NCBI RefSeq assembly: GCF_002088275.1
Contig: NZ_AQQS01000009.1
Location: forward strand, 1 to 64,000
From: Aurantimonas sp. 22II-16-19i
Lineage (GTDB): Bacteria; Pseudomonadota; Alphaproteobacteria; Rhizobiales; Rhizobiaceae
Direction: 5' to 3'
DNA length: 64,000 nucleotides
How positions within the stretch are numbered: position 1 is the stretch's first letter; every line of letters starts with the position of its first letter. Shown piece by piece: positions 9,461-18,942 of the stretch. A program made the position numbers and the translations under genes. A model generated the notes under the pieces. The model was not told the DNA's origin. It saw nothing but the letters and a program-made list of their open reading frames with translations, and ran no database searches.

Positions 9461-9523
9461 TGTAGCGGACGATACATATATCCCTGGGGTGGGAGCGCAA
9501 GGAATATTGTAGTGCCCGATACA
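9461..9523. promoter_or_regulatory. Pair of TetR operators between SDR and tetR
   Basis: TGTAGCGGACGATACA (9461-9476) and TGTAGTGCCCGATACA (9508-9523) are 16-bp near-palindromes of the form TGTAG-N6-GATACA, with starts 47 bp apart. One lies 20 bp from the SDR start; the other covers the GTG start codon of tetR, so bound repressor could block both genes. Assignment to the adjacent TetR is inferred from position. Confidence 0.65.
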
Positions 9524-10132
9524 AAAAAATCCGGACGGGGCCGTCCCCGCGCGTTCTGCGCCGAAACCGCGCTGGCTGCCGCCACGGAGCTGTTTCGGCA
9601 AAAGGGCTACGACGCGGTCACCATCGCCGAACTCTGCGACGCGACCGGTCTGAAACCGCCGAGCCTCTATGCCGCCTTCGGCGCCAAGCGCGACCTGTTC
9701 GAACGGGCGGTGGGCCTGTCCGTCGCCACGACCGGCCATCAACTGATCGACAGTTTCACCGGCGAGCCGGACATCGGCCGGGCGATCGCGGCGGTCTTCC
9801 GCCAGGCGGCGGAACTCTATGCCCGGGACCGGGGTGGCCAGGCCTGCCTGGTGATGGAGGGCACCATCAACTGCTCCGATCCGGCCGTCAGCGACATGAC
9901 GGCGCGGTTGCGGCGCGAGATGCGCGATGTCGTCGCCGCTCGGATCGCCGCGGTCGCTCCCGACGATGCCGATACGCTCGCCGATTTCGTCATGCTGGGC
10001 GTTGCGGGCATTTCCGCCGCGGCACGCGAGGGCGTCGAGGAGGCCGCATTGCAGGAGAGCGCGAAGATTCTCGCCGATGGCGCGCGGCAGCGGCTCGCTG
10101 CCGGCCGGGCGGGGAACGGCGGGGGCGCGTGA
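9512..10132 (+). CDS. TetR/AcrR family transcriptional repressor
   Basis: 206 residues. The N-terminal RGRPRAF followed by TELFRQKGYDAVTIAELCDA and GLKPPSLYAAFGAKRDLFERAV is a clear TetR helix-turn-helix. The C-terminal ligand domain resembles the family that controls SDR enzymes (RGGQACLVMEGTI). The start is GTG 9512, with AAGGA at 9499-9503; later starts would cut the arm before the HTH. An operator copy overlaps this start codon. It probably represses itself and the divergent SDR gene in response to an unknown electrophile or carbonyl. Confidence 0.9.
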   Translation: MPDTKKSGRGRPRAFCAETALAAATELFRQKGYDAVTIAELCDATGLKPPSLYAAFGAKRDLFERAVGLSVATTGHQLIDSFTGEPDIGRAIAAVFRQAAELYARDRGGQACLVMEGTINCSDPAVSDMTARLRREMRDVVAARIAAVAPDDADTLADFVMLGVAGISAAAREGVEEAALQESAKILADGARQRLAAGRAGNGGGA

Positions 10133-10154
10133 ACCGGGCTTTCCTCGCCGTGAT

Positions 10155-10904
10155 TCAGACGGCTTTGGCCCGCTCAATTTCCACCAGCATCGCCTCGACG
10201 GCCTTGGCCGCGGTGTCGATCGCTGCCTCGTCCCGGGACCGGATGACGATCTCGGTGGAATAGCGGGCGCCGTCGAACTTCGGATAGGAGCCGATCACGA
10301 CGTTCGGATGCTCCTTGGCGATCTGCCTCAAGGGATCGCCGATGTCGCCTTCGCCGAACGGGCAGGCGACGGCGCGGCTCTTCAGCGGCACGCCGACCGG
10401 CAGGGCCGGCAGCAGCGACGCCAGCATCGCCTGGAAGACGCTCGGCACGCCGGCCATCACGAAGACGTTGTCGATCCGGAAGCCCGGCGCCACGGACACC
10501 GGATTGTCGATCAGCGTCGCACCCTGGGGCGTGCGGGTCATGCGGCGCCGGGCCGGGGTGAACTCCATCCCGCGGGAGGCATAGTTTGCCTCCAGCCGCG
10601 CGACCGCCTCGGGATGCTCGATCACCGCCAGCCCGAAGGCGGCCGCCACGGCATCGGCGGTGATGTCGTCATGGGTCGGCCCGATGCCGCCGGAGGTGAA
10701 GACGAAGTCGTAGCTGCGGCGCAGCGTGTTCAGCGTGTCGGCGATCATGTGCGGCTCGTCGCCGACGATGCGCACTTCCTTCAGGTCGATGCCGGCGATC
10801 GTCATCACCTCGGCGAGATGGCCGATGTTCTTGTCCTTCGTCCGGCCGGACAGAAGTTCGTCGCCGATGGCGAGCATCGCGGCCGTGACAGGTTCACGCG
10901 GCAT
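10155..10904 (-). CDS. Competence/damage-inducible protein CinA-like, molybdopterin-binding domain
   Basis: 249 residues consisting only of the MoCF-biosynthesis (CinA N-terminal) domain: AMLAIGDELLSGRTKDKN, then FTSGGIGPTHDDITADAVA and PVSVAPGFRIDNVFVMAGVPS. CinA proteins hydrolyse ADP-ribose or FAD-type pyrophosphates in some bacteria and deamidate NMN through a separate C-terminal domain that is absent here. The single-domain form is common in Hyphomicrobiales. ATG 10904 was chosen because the longer frame begins with unrelated sequence. The gene is convergent with tetR. Confidence 0.88.
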   Translation of the reverse strand: MPREPVTAAMLAIGDELLSGRTKDKNIGHLAEVMTIAGIDLKEVRIVGDEPHMIADTLNTLRRSYDFVFTSGGIGPTHDDITADAVAAAFGLAVIEHPEAVARLEANYASRGMEFTPARRRMTRTPQGATLIDNPVSVAPGFRIDNVFVMAGVPSVFQAMLASLLPALPVGVPLKSRAVACPFGEGDIGDPLRQIAKEHPNVVIGSYPKFDGARYSTEIVIRSRDEAAIDTAAKAVEAMLVEIERAKAV

Positions 10905-11145
10905 TGGGGTCTTCTCCTGCGGGACATCGTCCCGAGTAAGTGTGAGAGCCCGCCGGAAAGCAAGAGGGCGCCCCGAACGCCGCCCCGAACGCCATTGCCG
11001 CACGCTGTGCACGCCTTGCCTATTGTCGCGCGACGCGTGACGGTGCGTCGCGGGAATTCTTCAAGCCAGATCGGCGGCGCTCGCCTATGTCGTTCCTGCA
11101 GCCCCCGAATGGTCGGGGTTTCGAACCACGAAAGGAGCTTCAGCG

Positions 11146-11745
11146 ATGGCGAAGGTTCTCGTCCTCTATTATTCCAGCTACGGCCACATCGAGACGATGG
11201 CGAAGGCTGTCGCCGAAGGTGCCGAAAGCGCCGGTGCCAGCGTCGACATCAAGCGCGTGCCCGAGACCGCGCCGGCCGAGGTCGTCGCGGCCGCCCACTT
11301 CAAGACCGATCATCCCTATCCGGTTTGCGAGGTCGAGGAGCTGAAGAATTACGACGCCATCATCATCGGCGTGCCGACCCGCTACGGCAACATGTCGTCG
11401 CAGATGCAGTCCTTCTGGGACCGGACGGGTCCGCTCTGGGCGACGGGCGCTCTCGTCGGCAAGGTCGGCGGCGCCTTCACCTCGACGGCGTCCCAGCACG
11501 GCGGCAACGAGACCACGCTGATCTCGGCGATGAAGGTCCTGCTGCATCACGGCCTGATGGTCGTCGGCCTGCCCTACGCCTATCCGGGTCTCGTCGAGCT
11601 CGGCGAGATTGCCGGCGGCACGCCCTATGGCGCGTCGACCATCGCCGGCGGCGACGGCTCGCGCCAGCCGAGCGAGAACGAACTCGGCGGCGCCAGATTC
11701 CAGGGCAAGCACATCGCCGAGATCGCTGCCAAGGTCGCCGCCTGA
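11146..11745 (+). CDS. wrbA: NAD(P)H:quinone oxidoreductase, WrbA type
   Basis: 199 residues, the standard WrbA length. Flavodoxin-like fold with the FMN phosphate loop [12 protein letters not shown] at residue about 8, the WrbA insertion [18 protein letters not shown], and [14 protein letters not shown]. It is a tetrameric FMN enzyme that reduces quinones by two electrons and avoids semiquinone radicals. AGGAGC lies just upstream of ATG 11146. It is followed by a strong terminator, so it is probably monocistronic. Confidence 0.95.
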   Translation: MAKVLVLYYSSYGHIETMAKAVAEGAESAGASVDIKRVPETAPAEVVAAAHFKTDHPYPVCEVEELKNYDAIIIGVPTRYGNMSSQMQSFWDRTGPLWATGALVGKVGGAFTSTASQHGGNETTLISAMKVLLHHGLMVVGLPYAYPGLVELGEIAGGTPYGASTIAGGDGSRQPSENELGGARFQGKHIAEIAAKVAA

Positions 11746-11786
11746 GCCACGCTCCGCCCCTGCGGCGGATGCGTCCGAATCCTGCG

Positions 11787-11811
11787 AAAGGCCGCCGCGT
11801 GCGGCCTTTTT
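11787..11811 (+). terminator. Rho-independent terminator after wrbA
   Basis: The stem AAAGGCCGC against GCGGCCTTT, with a short CGCGT-containing loop, is followed by a T run, 42 bases after the wrbA stop codon. It separates wrbA from rpiA. Confidence 0.8.
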
Positions 11812-11905
11812 GCGTTCCGCGCCGTCGCTGGCCGCCGCTGCGACCTATCGGCCGGGCGGCGGGCCTGCTAGACGATTTTTGAAAAAGGCGAAAGGATCGA
11901 GCGGG

Positions 11906-12601
11906 ATGGCCAGTGCGGAGGAATTGAAGCGGGCGGCCGGAGAGGCGGCGGTCGGGCTCGTCGAGGACGGGATGTGCCTCGGCATCGGCACGGGATCGAC
12001 GGCGGAGGCCTTCATCCGGGCGTTGGCCGAAAAGGTCCGGGGCGGGCTGAAGATCACCGGCGTCGCGACCTCCGAGCGCACCGAGCGGCTCTGCCAGGAA
12101 CTGGCGATCCCGATGGCGACGCTGGAGACCCTGCCGCAGCTCGACCTGACCGTCGACGGCGCCGACGAGATCGACAGGGAGCTGCGCCTCGTCAAGGGCG
12201 GCGGCGGCGCGCTGCTGCGCGAGAAGATCGTCGCGGCGGCCTCCAAGCGCATGCTGGTGGTCGCCGACGAGACCAAGCTGGTCGAGACGCTCGGCGCCTT
12301 TCCGCTGCCGATCGAGATCAACGGCTTCGGCATGATCGCCACCTATCTCGCCATCCAGGCGGCGGCCAAGGGCCTTGGCCTTTCCTGCGAGCTGACCCTG
12401 CGGCGCAGCGGCGAGGCGCCGTTCATCACCGACAGCGGCCACCTCATCCTCGATGCATCCTTTGGCCGCATTCCGGATCCACAAGCGCTGTCCCGCGCCC
12501 TGCACGATGTGCCCGGCGTCGTCGAGCACGGGCTGTTCCTGGGCCTTGCCACGGAGGCCCTGGTGGCGACGTCCGATGGCATCCGGCACCTTCGCGCCTG
12601 A
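11906..12601 (+). CDS. rpiA: Ribose-5-phosphate isomerase A
   Basis: 231 residues. Interconverts ribose 5-phosphate and ribulose 5-phosphate in the pentose phosphate pathway. The substrate-binding [11 protein letters not shown] at about residue 28, the catalytic segment [20 protein letters not shown] near residue 84 (Asp and Glu) and [11 protein letters not shown] are all present. The ATG at 11906 is preceded by GGATCGAGCGGG. It begins the rpiA-DUF2059-gor block that is conserved in many Hyphomicrobiales, which links pentose phosphate NADPH supply with glutathione reduction. Confidence 0.95.
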   Translation: MASAEELKRAAGEAAVGLVEDGMCLGIGTGSTAEAFIRALAEKVRGGLKITGVATSERTERLCQELAIPMATLETLPQLDLTVDGADEIDRELRLVKGGGGALLREKIVAAASKRMLVVADETKLVETLGAFPLPIEINGFGMIATYLAIQAAAKGLGLSCELTLRRSGEAPFITDSGHLILDASFGRIPDPQALSRALHDVPGVVEHGLFLGLATEALVATSDGIRHLRA

Positions 12602-12762
12602 GCCCGCGCGCCTGGCCGCCGGCTTGCAGGATCCGGCCGAAGCCGGTACTTCGCGCCGGTGACGAACCGGACGGCCGGGCGAGACGGTCATCCGGAACGG
12701 GTGCCGAGGATCGGCCCGGGGCGCAGATCGATCAACGCAGTCCCTACGGAGTCAATGAACCG

Positions 12763-13344
12763 ATGATCTTCAGTCAGTCGATGCGCCGCGGCGTCGTTGC
12801 CGCCGCCACCGCGATGCTGCTCCTGCCGGCCGCCGCCAGCGCCCAGCAGGCGAACGATGCGCAGCAGACCAGCCAGCCGGCCCAGGACATCAGCGAGAGC
12901 CACCTCGCGGCGGCCCGCGCGGCGGTCACGGCGATCCGGGCCACCGACCAGTTCGACGAGATCCTCCCGAACGCCGCGACCCAGATCAAGTCGGAGCTGA
13001 TCAACAACCGGCCCGACATGGAGCAGCAGATCTCCGACATGGTGGACGACGCGGCGATCGCCCTGGCGCCGCGCCGTGCCGATCTCGAGACCGAGGTGGC
13101 GCGCATCTATGCCCGGATCTTCAGCGAGGACGAGCTGAAGAGCATTGCGAGCTTCTACAGCTCCGGAGCCGGCGAGAAGCTGCTCGCCCAGGGCCCCCAG
13201 GCGACCCGCGGCATGCTGCAGGCGGCCGAACTGTGGAGCCGCGGCATCGTCCGGGATCTGCGCCAGGCGGCGTTCGACGAATTCCGCGCCATGAATGGCG
13301 GCGCCGCGCCGCAGGCCGAGGGCGCCGCGACCGGCGCCAACTAG
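12763..13344 (+). CDS. DUF2059 domain exported protein
   Basis: 193 residues with a Sec signal peptide (MRRGVVAAATAMLLLPAAASA, cleavage after ASA) followed by an alpha-helical DUF2059 domain (ELKSIASFYSSGAGEKLLAQ is the typical core, residues about 125-145). It is expected in the periplasm. The function of DUF2059 is unknown. Its position between rpiA and gor is conserved in the order, suggesting co-regulation rather than a known role. The start is ATG 12763; an ATG at 12755 is out of frame and closes at once. Confidence 0.85.
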   Translation: MIFSQSMRRGVVAAATAMLLLPAAASAQQANDAQQTSQPAQDISESHLAAARAAVTAIRATDQFDEILPNAATQIKSELINNRPDMEQQISDMVDDAAIALAPRRADLETEVARIYARIFSEDELKSIASFYSSGAGEKLLAQGPQATRGMLQAAELWSRGIVRDLRQAAFDEFRAMNGGAAPQAEGAATGAN

Positions 13345-13623
13345 GGGCGACGGCGACGGGAGCCGGCAGGGGCGCCGGATCGGCAGAGCCGCTTGCGGCC
13401 GCACCCGGCTCGCGATGCGGCCGGAACGGACCGGCACATGCCGCCGGGCCCTCGGCTCCCGCGGCTCCGGAACGGGCCTGCCGCTGCGGCCGCCCTTCGA
13501 AGATTTGACGCGACGGCGCGAAACAAACCGCTCCGCCGCGCCGTATCGTGCGACGAGCCGCCCCGAAGGCGGGGCCGGCGGACCCGCACGACGGGACGGG
13601 CTCAACCAGCGGGACGACTAGCC

Positions 13624-15012
13624 ATGGCTGCATACGACTACGATCTCTTCGTCATCGGGGGCGGCTCCGGCGGCGTTCGCGCCGCGCGTGTCGCGGCATC
13701 GCTGGGCAAGCGGGTCGCGATCGCCGAGGAATACCGCTACGGCGGGACCTGCGTGATCCGCGGCTGCGTGCCGAAGAAGCTCTTCGTCTATGCCTCGCAG
13801 TTCTCCGAGGCCTTCGAGGATGCCGAGGGCTACGGCTGGAGCGTCGGCGAGACGCGCTTCGACTGGTCGAAACTGATGGCCGCCAAGGACAAGGAGATCG
13901 AGCGGCTCGAGGGGATCTACCAGACCAATGCCCTCAAGGCTGGCGCCGAGGTCATCACCGACCGCGCGGTGCTGGAAGGCCCGCACGCGGTCCGGCTGAT
14001 CGGCGCGGACCGGCACGTGACCGCCGAGACGATCCTGATCGCCACCGGCGGGCGGCCCAACCGCCACCCGGCGATGCCCGGCGCCGAGCACTGCATCACC
14101 TCCGAGGAGGCGTTCCATCTGAAGGAGCTGCCGAAGCGCATCGCGGTCCTCGGCGGCGGCTATATCGCGGTGGAATTCGCCAACATCTTCCACGGCCTCG
14201 GCGTCGACACGACGCTGGTCTATCGCGGCAAGGAGATCCTGCAGGGCTTCGACGACGACCTGCGCCACGAGCTCCACGAGGCGATGGACAGGAAGGGTCT
14301 CCAGGTCCATTGCTGCGACACCTTCGAGCGGGTCGACATGCGCGGCGACGGCACGCTTGCGGCGACGATGAAGAGCGGCGAGGTGCTGATCGTCGACCAG
14401 GTGATGCTGGCGATCGGCCGCAACGCCAACACCGAGAATCTCGGCTGCGAGACGGCCGGCGTCGAACTCGACGAGCGCGGCGCGGTGAAGGTCGACGAGT
14501 ATTCGCGCACCAGCGCAGAGAACATCTACGCCATCGGCGACGTCACCCACCGGGTCCAGCTGACGCCGGTGGCGATCCACGAGGCCATGTGCCTCATCGA
14601 CACGCTCTATCGCGGCAAGCCGACGTCGCCCGACTACGACAGCATCGCCACGGCGGTGTTCTCGCAGCCGGAACTCGGCGTCGTCGGCCTCACCGAACAG
14701 GAGGCATGCCGGCGCTTTGCCGAGATCGAGATCTTCAAGGCGACGTTCCGGCCGATGAAGAACACCCTCACCGGGCGCGAGGGCCGGATGATCATGAAGC
14801 TCGTCGTCGATGCGGCGACCCGCCGCGTCCTCGGCGCCCACGTCCTCGGCCACGATGCCGGCGAGCTCGCCCAGATCCTCGCCATCGCCGTCAAGGCCGG
14901 CCTCACCAAGGACCAGTTCGACGCCACCATGGCCGTCCACCCGACGGCGGCGGAAGAACTGGTGACCATGTACCAGCCGAGCTACCGTGTGAAGAACGGC
15001 GAGCGGGTCTGA
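13624..15012 (+). CDS. gor: Glutathione-disulfide reductase
   Basis: 462 residues. FAD-binding GGGSGGVRAARVAASLG at the N-terminus, the redox-active GGTCVIRGCVPKK (Cys-x4-Cys, residues about 41-53), the NADPH-binding GGGYIAVEFANIF near 180, and the C-terminal AVHPTAAEELVTM carrying the catalytic His-Glu pair. It reduces GSSG with NADPH in the cytoplasm. The ATG at 13624 fits the family start AAYDYDLFVIGGG. Third gene of the rpiA-DUF2059-gor block, 279 bp after DUF2059, so it may have its own promoter. Confidence 0.95.
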   Translation: MAAYDYDLFVIGGGSGGVRAARVAASLGKRVAIAEEYRYGGTCVIRGCVPKKLFVYASQFSEAFEDAEGYGWSVGETRFDWSKLMAAKDKEIERLEGIYQTNALKAGAEVITDRAVLEGPHAVRLIGADRHVTAETILIATGGRPNRHPAMPGAEHCITSEEAFHLKELPKRIAVLGGGYIAVEFANIFHGLGVDTTLVYRGKEILQGFDDDLRHELHEAMDRKGLQVHCCDTFERVDMRGDGTLAATMKSGEVLIVDQVMLAIGRNANTENLGCETAGVELDERGAVKVDEYSRTSAENIYAIGDVTHRVQLTPVAIHEAMCLIDTLYRGKPTSPDYDSIATAVFSQPELGVVGLTEQEACRRFAEIEIFKATFRPMKNTLTGREGRMIMKLVVDAATRRVLGAHVLGHDAGELAQILAIAVKAGLTKDQFDATMAVHPTAAEELVTMYQPSYRVKNGERV

Positions 15013-15454
15013 GGTGCGGAGACGGGGAGGGGCCTCGGCGGGGCCGCTCCGCCGTCTGCTGCCGCTCGCTCCTTCAGCTGTCTGCGCACCGGCAGACGCA
15101 TTTCGAAGCGCCTCGTGCGGCGACGGCGGTCGATCCACGGAACATGCCCGGCACGATTTTGACCTCCCATGCGGTCCCGTCGGCAGTCCTCCATGCCAGC
15201 CACCATCGGCATGGAAGAACGGTCGCAGAGCTGAAACGTCGTCATCCCGGCCCCCGAGCCGGCATGAGGAAGCGGTTGCAGCTGACCCCCACAACCTCAT
15301 GCGGTTCGCCGGCATGTTCGGCACGAATGCCGCATCCATGCCGAGCAATCCGGCAATAGGGGCCAATCCGGCAGGACCGAGCTTCGAGATCCGCTGCGCG
15401 GCTCGCACCCGCTTCCCGACGGCGCCCCGCCTCCCGGCAGAGCGGCCGCGTCCC
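15013..15454. other. Non-coding region between gor and the DUF2778 gene
   Basis: 442 bp between convergent genes. It contains short CCGGC/GCCGG palindromes at about 15248-15265 but no convincing terminator with a T run, no RNA gene and no reading frame with domain content. Confidence 0.4.
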
Positions 15455-17161
15455 CTACAGCGCCGCCATGTAGGTCGGCAGTTCGTCGAGGCTTTTCACG
15501 ACGATCATCTTCTTGATCTTGCCGCGCTTGAAGGCGGCGAGGAAGCGGTCGTAGTTCTTGAAGACGATGCAGCCGTTCGACTGGGAGCGGTCGCCGCCGC
15601 CGACATACATGTAGGAATGGGCGAGGAGACCGTCGCGATTGTACTTCTTGCGCCCGTCCGCCGGCAGCAGCCGGATGGCCTCGACGCCGTGGAACAGCGC
15701 CTCGCGCATCCGCAGGTTATAGACGTTGGGCGGCGTCGGCCCGCGCATCTTCTGGGCGACGTAGCGCGGATTGTCCTGCATGTGTCCGAGGCCGGAATGG
15801 GCCTCCAGCTTGCCGTCGCCGGGCAGATAGACCGTCTGGGCCGAGATGTCGTAGACGGCGACGCCGAGATGGGCTGGGGGCAGCTTGGCCGAGCTGCCCC
15901 GGCTGAACAGCCGTTCGAAGAAGCTGCCGCCGCGGTCGGAATCCTGGCCGGGAACGTTCGGCCGTGTGCTGGCGACGGCCGGGGCGGGCTGCGGGGCACG
16001 GCGCTGCGCAGGCTGCTGCCGGGCCGGCTCGGGTTGCGGGCTGGCGACCACCGGCGGCTGGTAGTTCGGCCGGCGCTCGGGCAACGGCACGACGAGCGCG
16101 GTCATCTCTTCGGTCACGGTGCCGAGCGGACCGGGAAGCCCTTCCGGCTCGAGGCTCGCCACCTGCACCTCTTTGCCGGCAGCCTCCGTCTCGGGGCGGG
16201 AAGCGGGCAGGGGAACCGACGACAGCACCGATGCGTCTGCCGGCTCGCCGGCCTCGACCCCTGCCTCGGCTGTGATCTCGGTGCCGATCGCGGCATCGAT
16301 CTGCGGGCGGAAGGACGGGCGGGAAAAGTCGCCGGGCGACTGGTAGGCGGCGACCGCCATGCCGGAGAGCCCCGGCCGCAGCGAGGGCTGCGGGTCGAAG
16401 GCCGCGAGCCGGGCGAGGGCGCCGGTGCTCGGCGGCCTGGTCCCGACTGCCGACGAGCTGCCCGTCGGGGCCTCCGCGGCGACCTTGGCCTCGAGGCTCT
16501 TCGGAATGCTGCGAAGGATGTCCCGGGCAAGTTCCGGACGCCGGCTGGTCAGCGAAGCGACGAGGAGATCCGCGTCGATCCCGTGATCCGGCAGGGCCGC
16601 CGCGACCATCGCACGGCCCGCTGCTTCGTGCCGGATACCCGTCCGGGACGACGCCGTGTTGCCGGCCGTCCGGTTGTCGCCGGCCCTCGGCTCGGCCGGG
16701 TGGAAGACGCGGCCGCCCCGTTGCGCCAGCTCGTGGCCGGCAAGGTCGAAACCGCCGGCCGCCGCCGGGGCGGCGTCCAGAAATCCGTTGCCCGCGATGC
16801 GGGCCGAGAGGTCGCCCGGGTTATCGCCCAAGCTGGTGACTGAGCTGCTGGCCGCGATGCGAAACCTGCGATCGCCCTGCGGCGAGTGCGCCGCGGCGCG
16901 GCCATCGAGCGCGGCCAGCTTCACCGGGGCGTCGCCTGCGGCCTGCGCCAAAGCCTCGGCCGGCAGGGCTGCGCTCCGGGCGGCCGGGCCGCTTCCGGCA
17001 TGGGTGTCGGTCAAAAAGGCGAACGAGCCGGCGACGATCACGGCCGCTGCCGAGACCGCCACCACGGTGCCCGTCCACACCGCGCCACGGCTGGCGCGTG
17101 GCGTTCCGCGCTGTGGTCTGCGCCCGTTCGGGCGCACCCCCTCGAAGCTGTCTGCGGTCAA
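15455..17161 (-). CDS. DUF2778 (L,D-transpeptidase-like, Tlde1-type) membrane-anchored protein
   Basis: 568 residues. A short cytoplasmic tail is followed by one membrane segment (WTGTVVAVSAAAVIVAGSFAFL, residues 29-50) and a long low-complexity Ala/Pro/Arg linker. The C-terminal domain (about 430-568) carries HLGVAVYDIS, HSYMYVGGGD and SQSNGCIVFKN. That His...S-x-G-C arrangement is the active-site pattern of L,D-transpeptidase-like enzymes, and DUF2778 includes the Tlde1 peptidoglycan toxins. Stand-alone membrane-anchored versions are common in Hyphomicrobiales, and no type VI genes are nearby, so a cell-wall role is more likely than an effector role. An in-frame later start is unlikely because the anchor would be lost. 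Confidence 0.75.
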   Translation of the reverse strand: MTADSFEGVRPNGRRPQRGTPRASRGAVWTGTVVAVSAAAVIVAGSFAFLTDTHAGSGPAARSAALPAEALAQAAGDAPVKLAALDGRAAAHSPQGDRRFRIAASSSVTSLGDNPGDLSARIAGNGFLDAAPAAAGGFDLAGHELAQRGGRVFHPAEPRAGDNRTAGNTASSRTGIRHEAAGRAMVAAALPDHGIDADLLVASLTSRRPELARDILRSIPKSLEAKVAAEAPTGSSSAVGTRPPSTGALARLAAFDPQPSLRPGLSGMAVAAYQSPGDFSRPSFRPQIDAAIGTEITAEAGVEAGEPADASVLSSVPLPASRPETEAAGKEVQVASLEPEGLPGPLGTVTEEMTALVVPLPERRPNYQPPVVASPQPEPARQQPAQRRAPQPAPAVASTRPNVPGQDSDRGGSFFERLFSRGSSAKLPPAHLGVAVYDISAQTVYLPGDGKLEAHSGLGHMQDNPRYVAQKMRGPTPPNVYNLRMREALFHGVEAIRLLPADGRKKYNRDGLLAHSYMYVGGGDRSQSNGCIVFKNYDRFLAAFKRGKIKKMIVVKSLDELPTYMAAL

Positions 17162-17610
17162 GCGCTTCCCCTCGCTTCAGTCACGGTGATCGGCGATAGG
17201 CCCCTGTTTCCCGCCGGCCTTGCAGCCGGTCCGTCGATCCTGGCCTTGCGTCGATCCCGGCCTTCATTGTCGGCGAAACGTGGTAACCAATTCGTTTCGC
17301 ATGCAGATGTTTTCTTCACCATGGTCGCCGAAGCTGCGACGACGGGAAGGTGGGCAGTTGCCCCGACAGGGCATCCGCGGACGCGAAGCTGGCGTCCGGA
17401 CGATGTCCGGCCGGCATGTCGAGGCCGCAAGGCAGCGACTGCCCAGGCCTTCGGCGGCGATCATGGCGTGTTGGCTGAACCCCTCCAGCAACAGTCAAGC
17501 AGAATAACCCGAGACAAGCGGCGCAATTGCGGCAAATGCCGCGGATTTCGCGCCCGTGGCCGCGACGCCGTGACCCGCGGCCCCGCGCCTCAGTCGGCCA
17601 GCTGCTCCCG
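17162..17610. other. Upstream region of the DUF2778 gene
   Basis: About 450 bp with several short open frames in all directions but no recognisable domain. It must contain the promoter of the minus-strand gene ending at 17161; AT-richer stretches at 17278-17325 are the best location. Confidence 0.35.
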
Positions 17611-17764
17611 CAGCCAGTCGACGAGGGCGCTGTTCTTCGACGAACTGCCGGGCTGGATGGGGATGGTCGGCATTGCGCTGATCGGCGGCGCCGGCGCGAT
17701 GGCGGTCTGGCGGCCCGCCGGGGAGCCGCCCGTCAGGCCGGAAGAGGAGGCGAGGCCGCGATGA
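17611..17764 (+). pseudogene. Relic of an EamA/DMT-type transporter (C-terminal end only)
   Basis: The frame ending at TGA 17762-17764 reads STRALFFDELPGWMGMVGIA, LIGGAGAMAVWRP and a charged tail. This is the last-helix signature of EamA drug/metabolite transporters (LFF-x-E-x-P-x-W, then G-x-x-LI-x-x-G). The preceding nine helices are absent; upstream codons in the same frame are Arg- and Pro-rich without membrane segments. It is best read as the 3' remnant of a deleted gene. Confidence 0.5.
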
Positions 17765-17836
17765 CCGCTTCGGTCTGTTGCGACAGGCGCTGCCGCGCCG
17801 GCAGCCGGTGAGCCGCCCGCCGCCCCCGCCTGCGTC

Positions 17837-18796
17837 TCAGTCCGCCGCGCTCGGACGCTCGCCGCCCAGCAGGAAGCGTGTCGCCACGGGCCAGAGCGTT
17901 CCCCGCATCTCGCGGCGGAAGAAGCCCATATGGCCGATCGCGCCGCCGGCCTCGTCGGGGCCGAGCCAGATTTCCTCGACATCGGCCGCCGCGAAGCGGT
18001 CGAGCAGCGCCGACACCGCCTTGCGGGTGCCCCAGCGGTCGTCGGTGAGGCCGATCGACAGGAGCGGCAAAGCGACCCCGGCGAAGCGTTCCGATTCGGG
18101 GACGGCCGGGTCCGAGAAGAAGAAGTCCGGCGTGCGGCACCAGCGCGCCCAGTCGCGGAAGATCGGTCCGGCCAGCGCCGTGCCGAGGCCGACGGAGGCC
18201 GGGATGTAGCCGAGAAGCCGGGTCGCCGGGACGCCGGCGAGATTCATCCGGGCAAACACCGACAAAGGCTCGGCGGTGCGGCCGTAATAGCCGTTGAGCG
18301 AGGCGACGAGACCGTAGCGCTCGAAACGCTCCGCGGCGCCGCAAAGGCCGAGGGCGACGCCGCCGAAGGAATGGCCGATGCCGACCAGCGGGCCGGGGCC
18401 GGCAGCGCTCTCGAGGGCGGCCAGCGCCGCCGGCAGGTCGAGGACGCCCCAGTCCTTCATCCGGTAGCGGCTCGCCGCCCGTCCCTTGGCCGCCGCGCCG
18501 ACGCCGCGATAGTCGTAGGTGAGGACGGCGCGCGCGCCCTGTTCCACGAGATGGTTGGCGAAGGCCCGGTAGAACCGGCGCTCGACGGCGGCGGCGGCCG
18601 AAACCAGCACGGCCGGGCCGCGGCCCTCGCCGGAAAACAGCGTCGCCGGCAGGACGACGCCGTCCGCGGTCTCGGCGGTGACCTCGCGGGCCGTGACCGG
18701 GAAGAAGGCCGCTTCGGCGGCGGCGGCGGAATGAGGCGTGAAATCTGGCACAGGGCGAAATTGGTGGACGCTTACGTTCACGTCAAGCCACGACAC
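17837..18796 (-). CDS. Alpha/beta hydrolase family protein
   Basis: 319 residues from a GTG; the exact start is uncertain, because a second in-frame GTG lies five codons in and the first 25 residues are not conserved-looking. The nucleophile elbow GIGHSFGGVAL lies near residue 140, an oxyanion-type stretch is at VLVSAAAAVERRFYRAFANH, and the probable catalytic His is in AIGHMGFFRREM near the C-terminus. The fold matches predicted serine hydrolases (YheT/DLH-like), and the substrate cannot be inferred. It is divergent from xoxF across 146 bp. Confidence 0.8.
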   Translation of the reverse strand: MSWLDVNVSVHQFRPVPDFTPHSAAAAEAAFFPVTAREVTAETADGVVLPATLFSGEGRGPAVLVSAAAAVERRFYRAFANHLVEQGARAVLTYDYRGVGAAAKGRAASRYRMKDWGVLDLPAALAALESAAGPGPLVGIGHSFGGVALGLCGAAERFERYGLVASLNGYYGRTAEPLSVFARMNLAGVPATRLLGYIPASVGLGTALAGPIFRDWARWCRTPDFFFSDPAVPESERFAGVALPLLSIGLTDDRWGTRKAVSALLDRFAAADVEEIWLGPDEAGGAIGHMGFFRREMRGTLWPVATRFLLGGERPSAAD

Positions 18797-18942
18797 CCAA
18801 AGTGGCGCACTCGTCGGCGCATCGCGCCGCAGGAGCCGGTTCCGGCCGATCCGGGTCGCGCCGGCGCGGCGGCTTTGCTAGGACGCTCTCGTTCGTCCGC
18901 CTTCGACGGGGCCGGCACCGATCGCCCGAACCGTCCGCATGA

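Noticed and set aside
13548-15359. A 603-codon plus-strand frame overlapping gor
   Set aside because: It is in another frame of the glutathione reductase gene, with Arg-rich low-complexity translation.
15455-17161. Type VI secretion effector (Tlde1)
   Set aside because: The domain is related, but no type VI structural or immunity genes are nearby and the protein is membrane-anchored; a cell-wall role is more likely.
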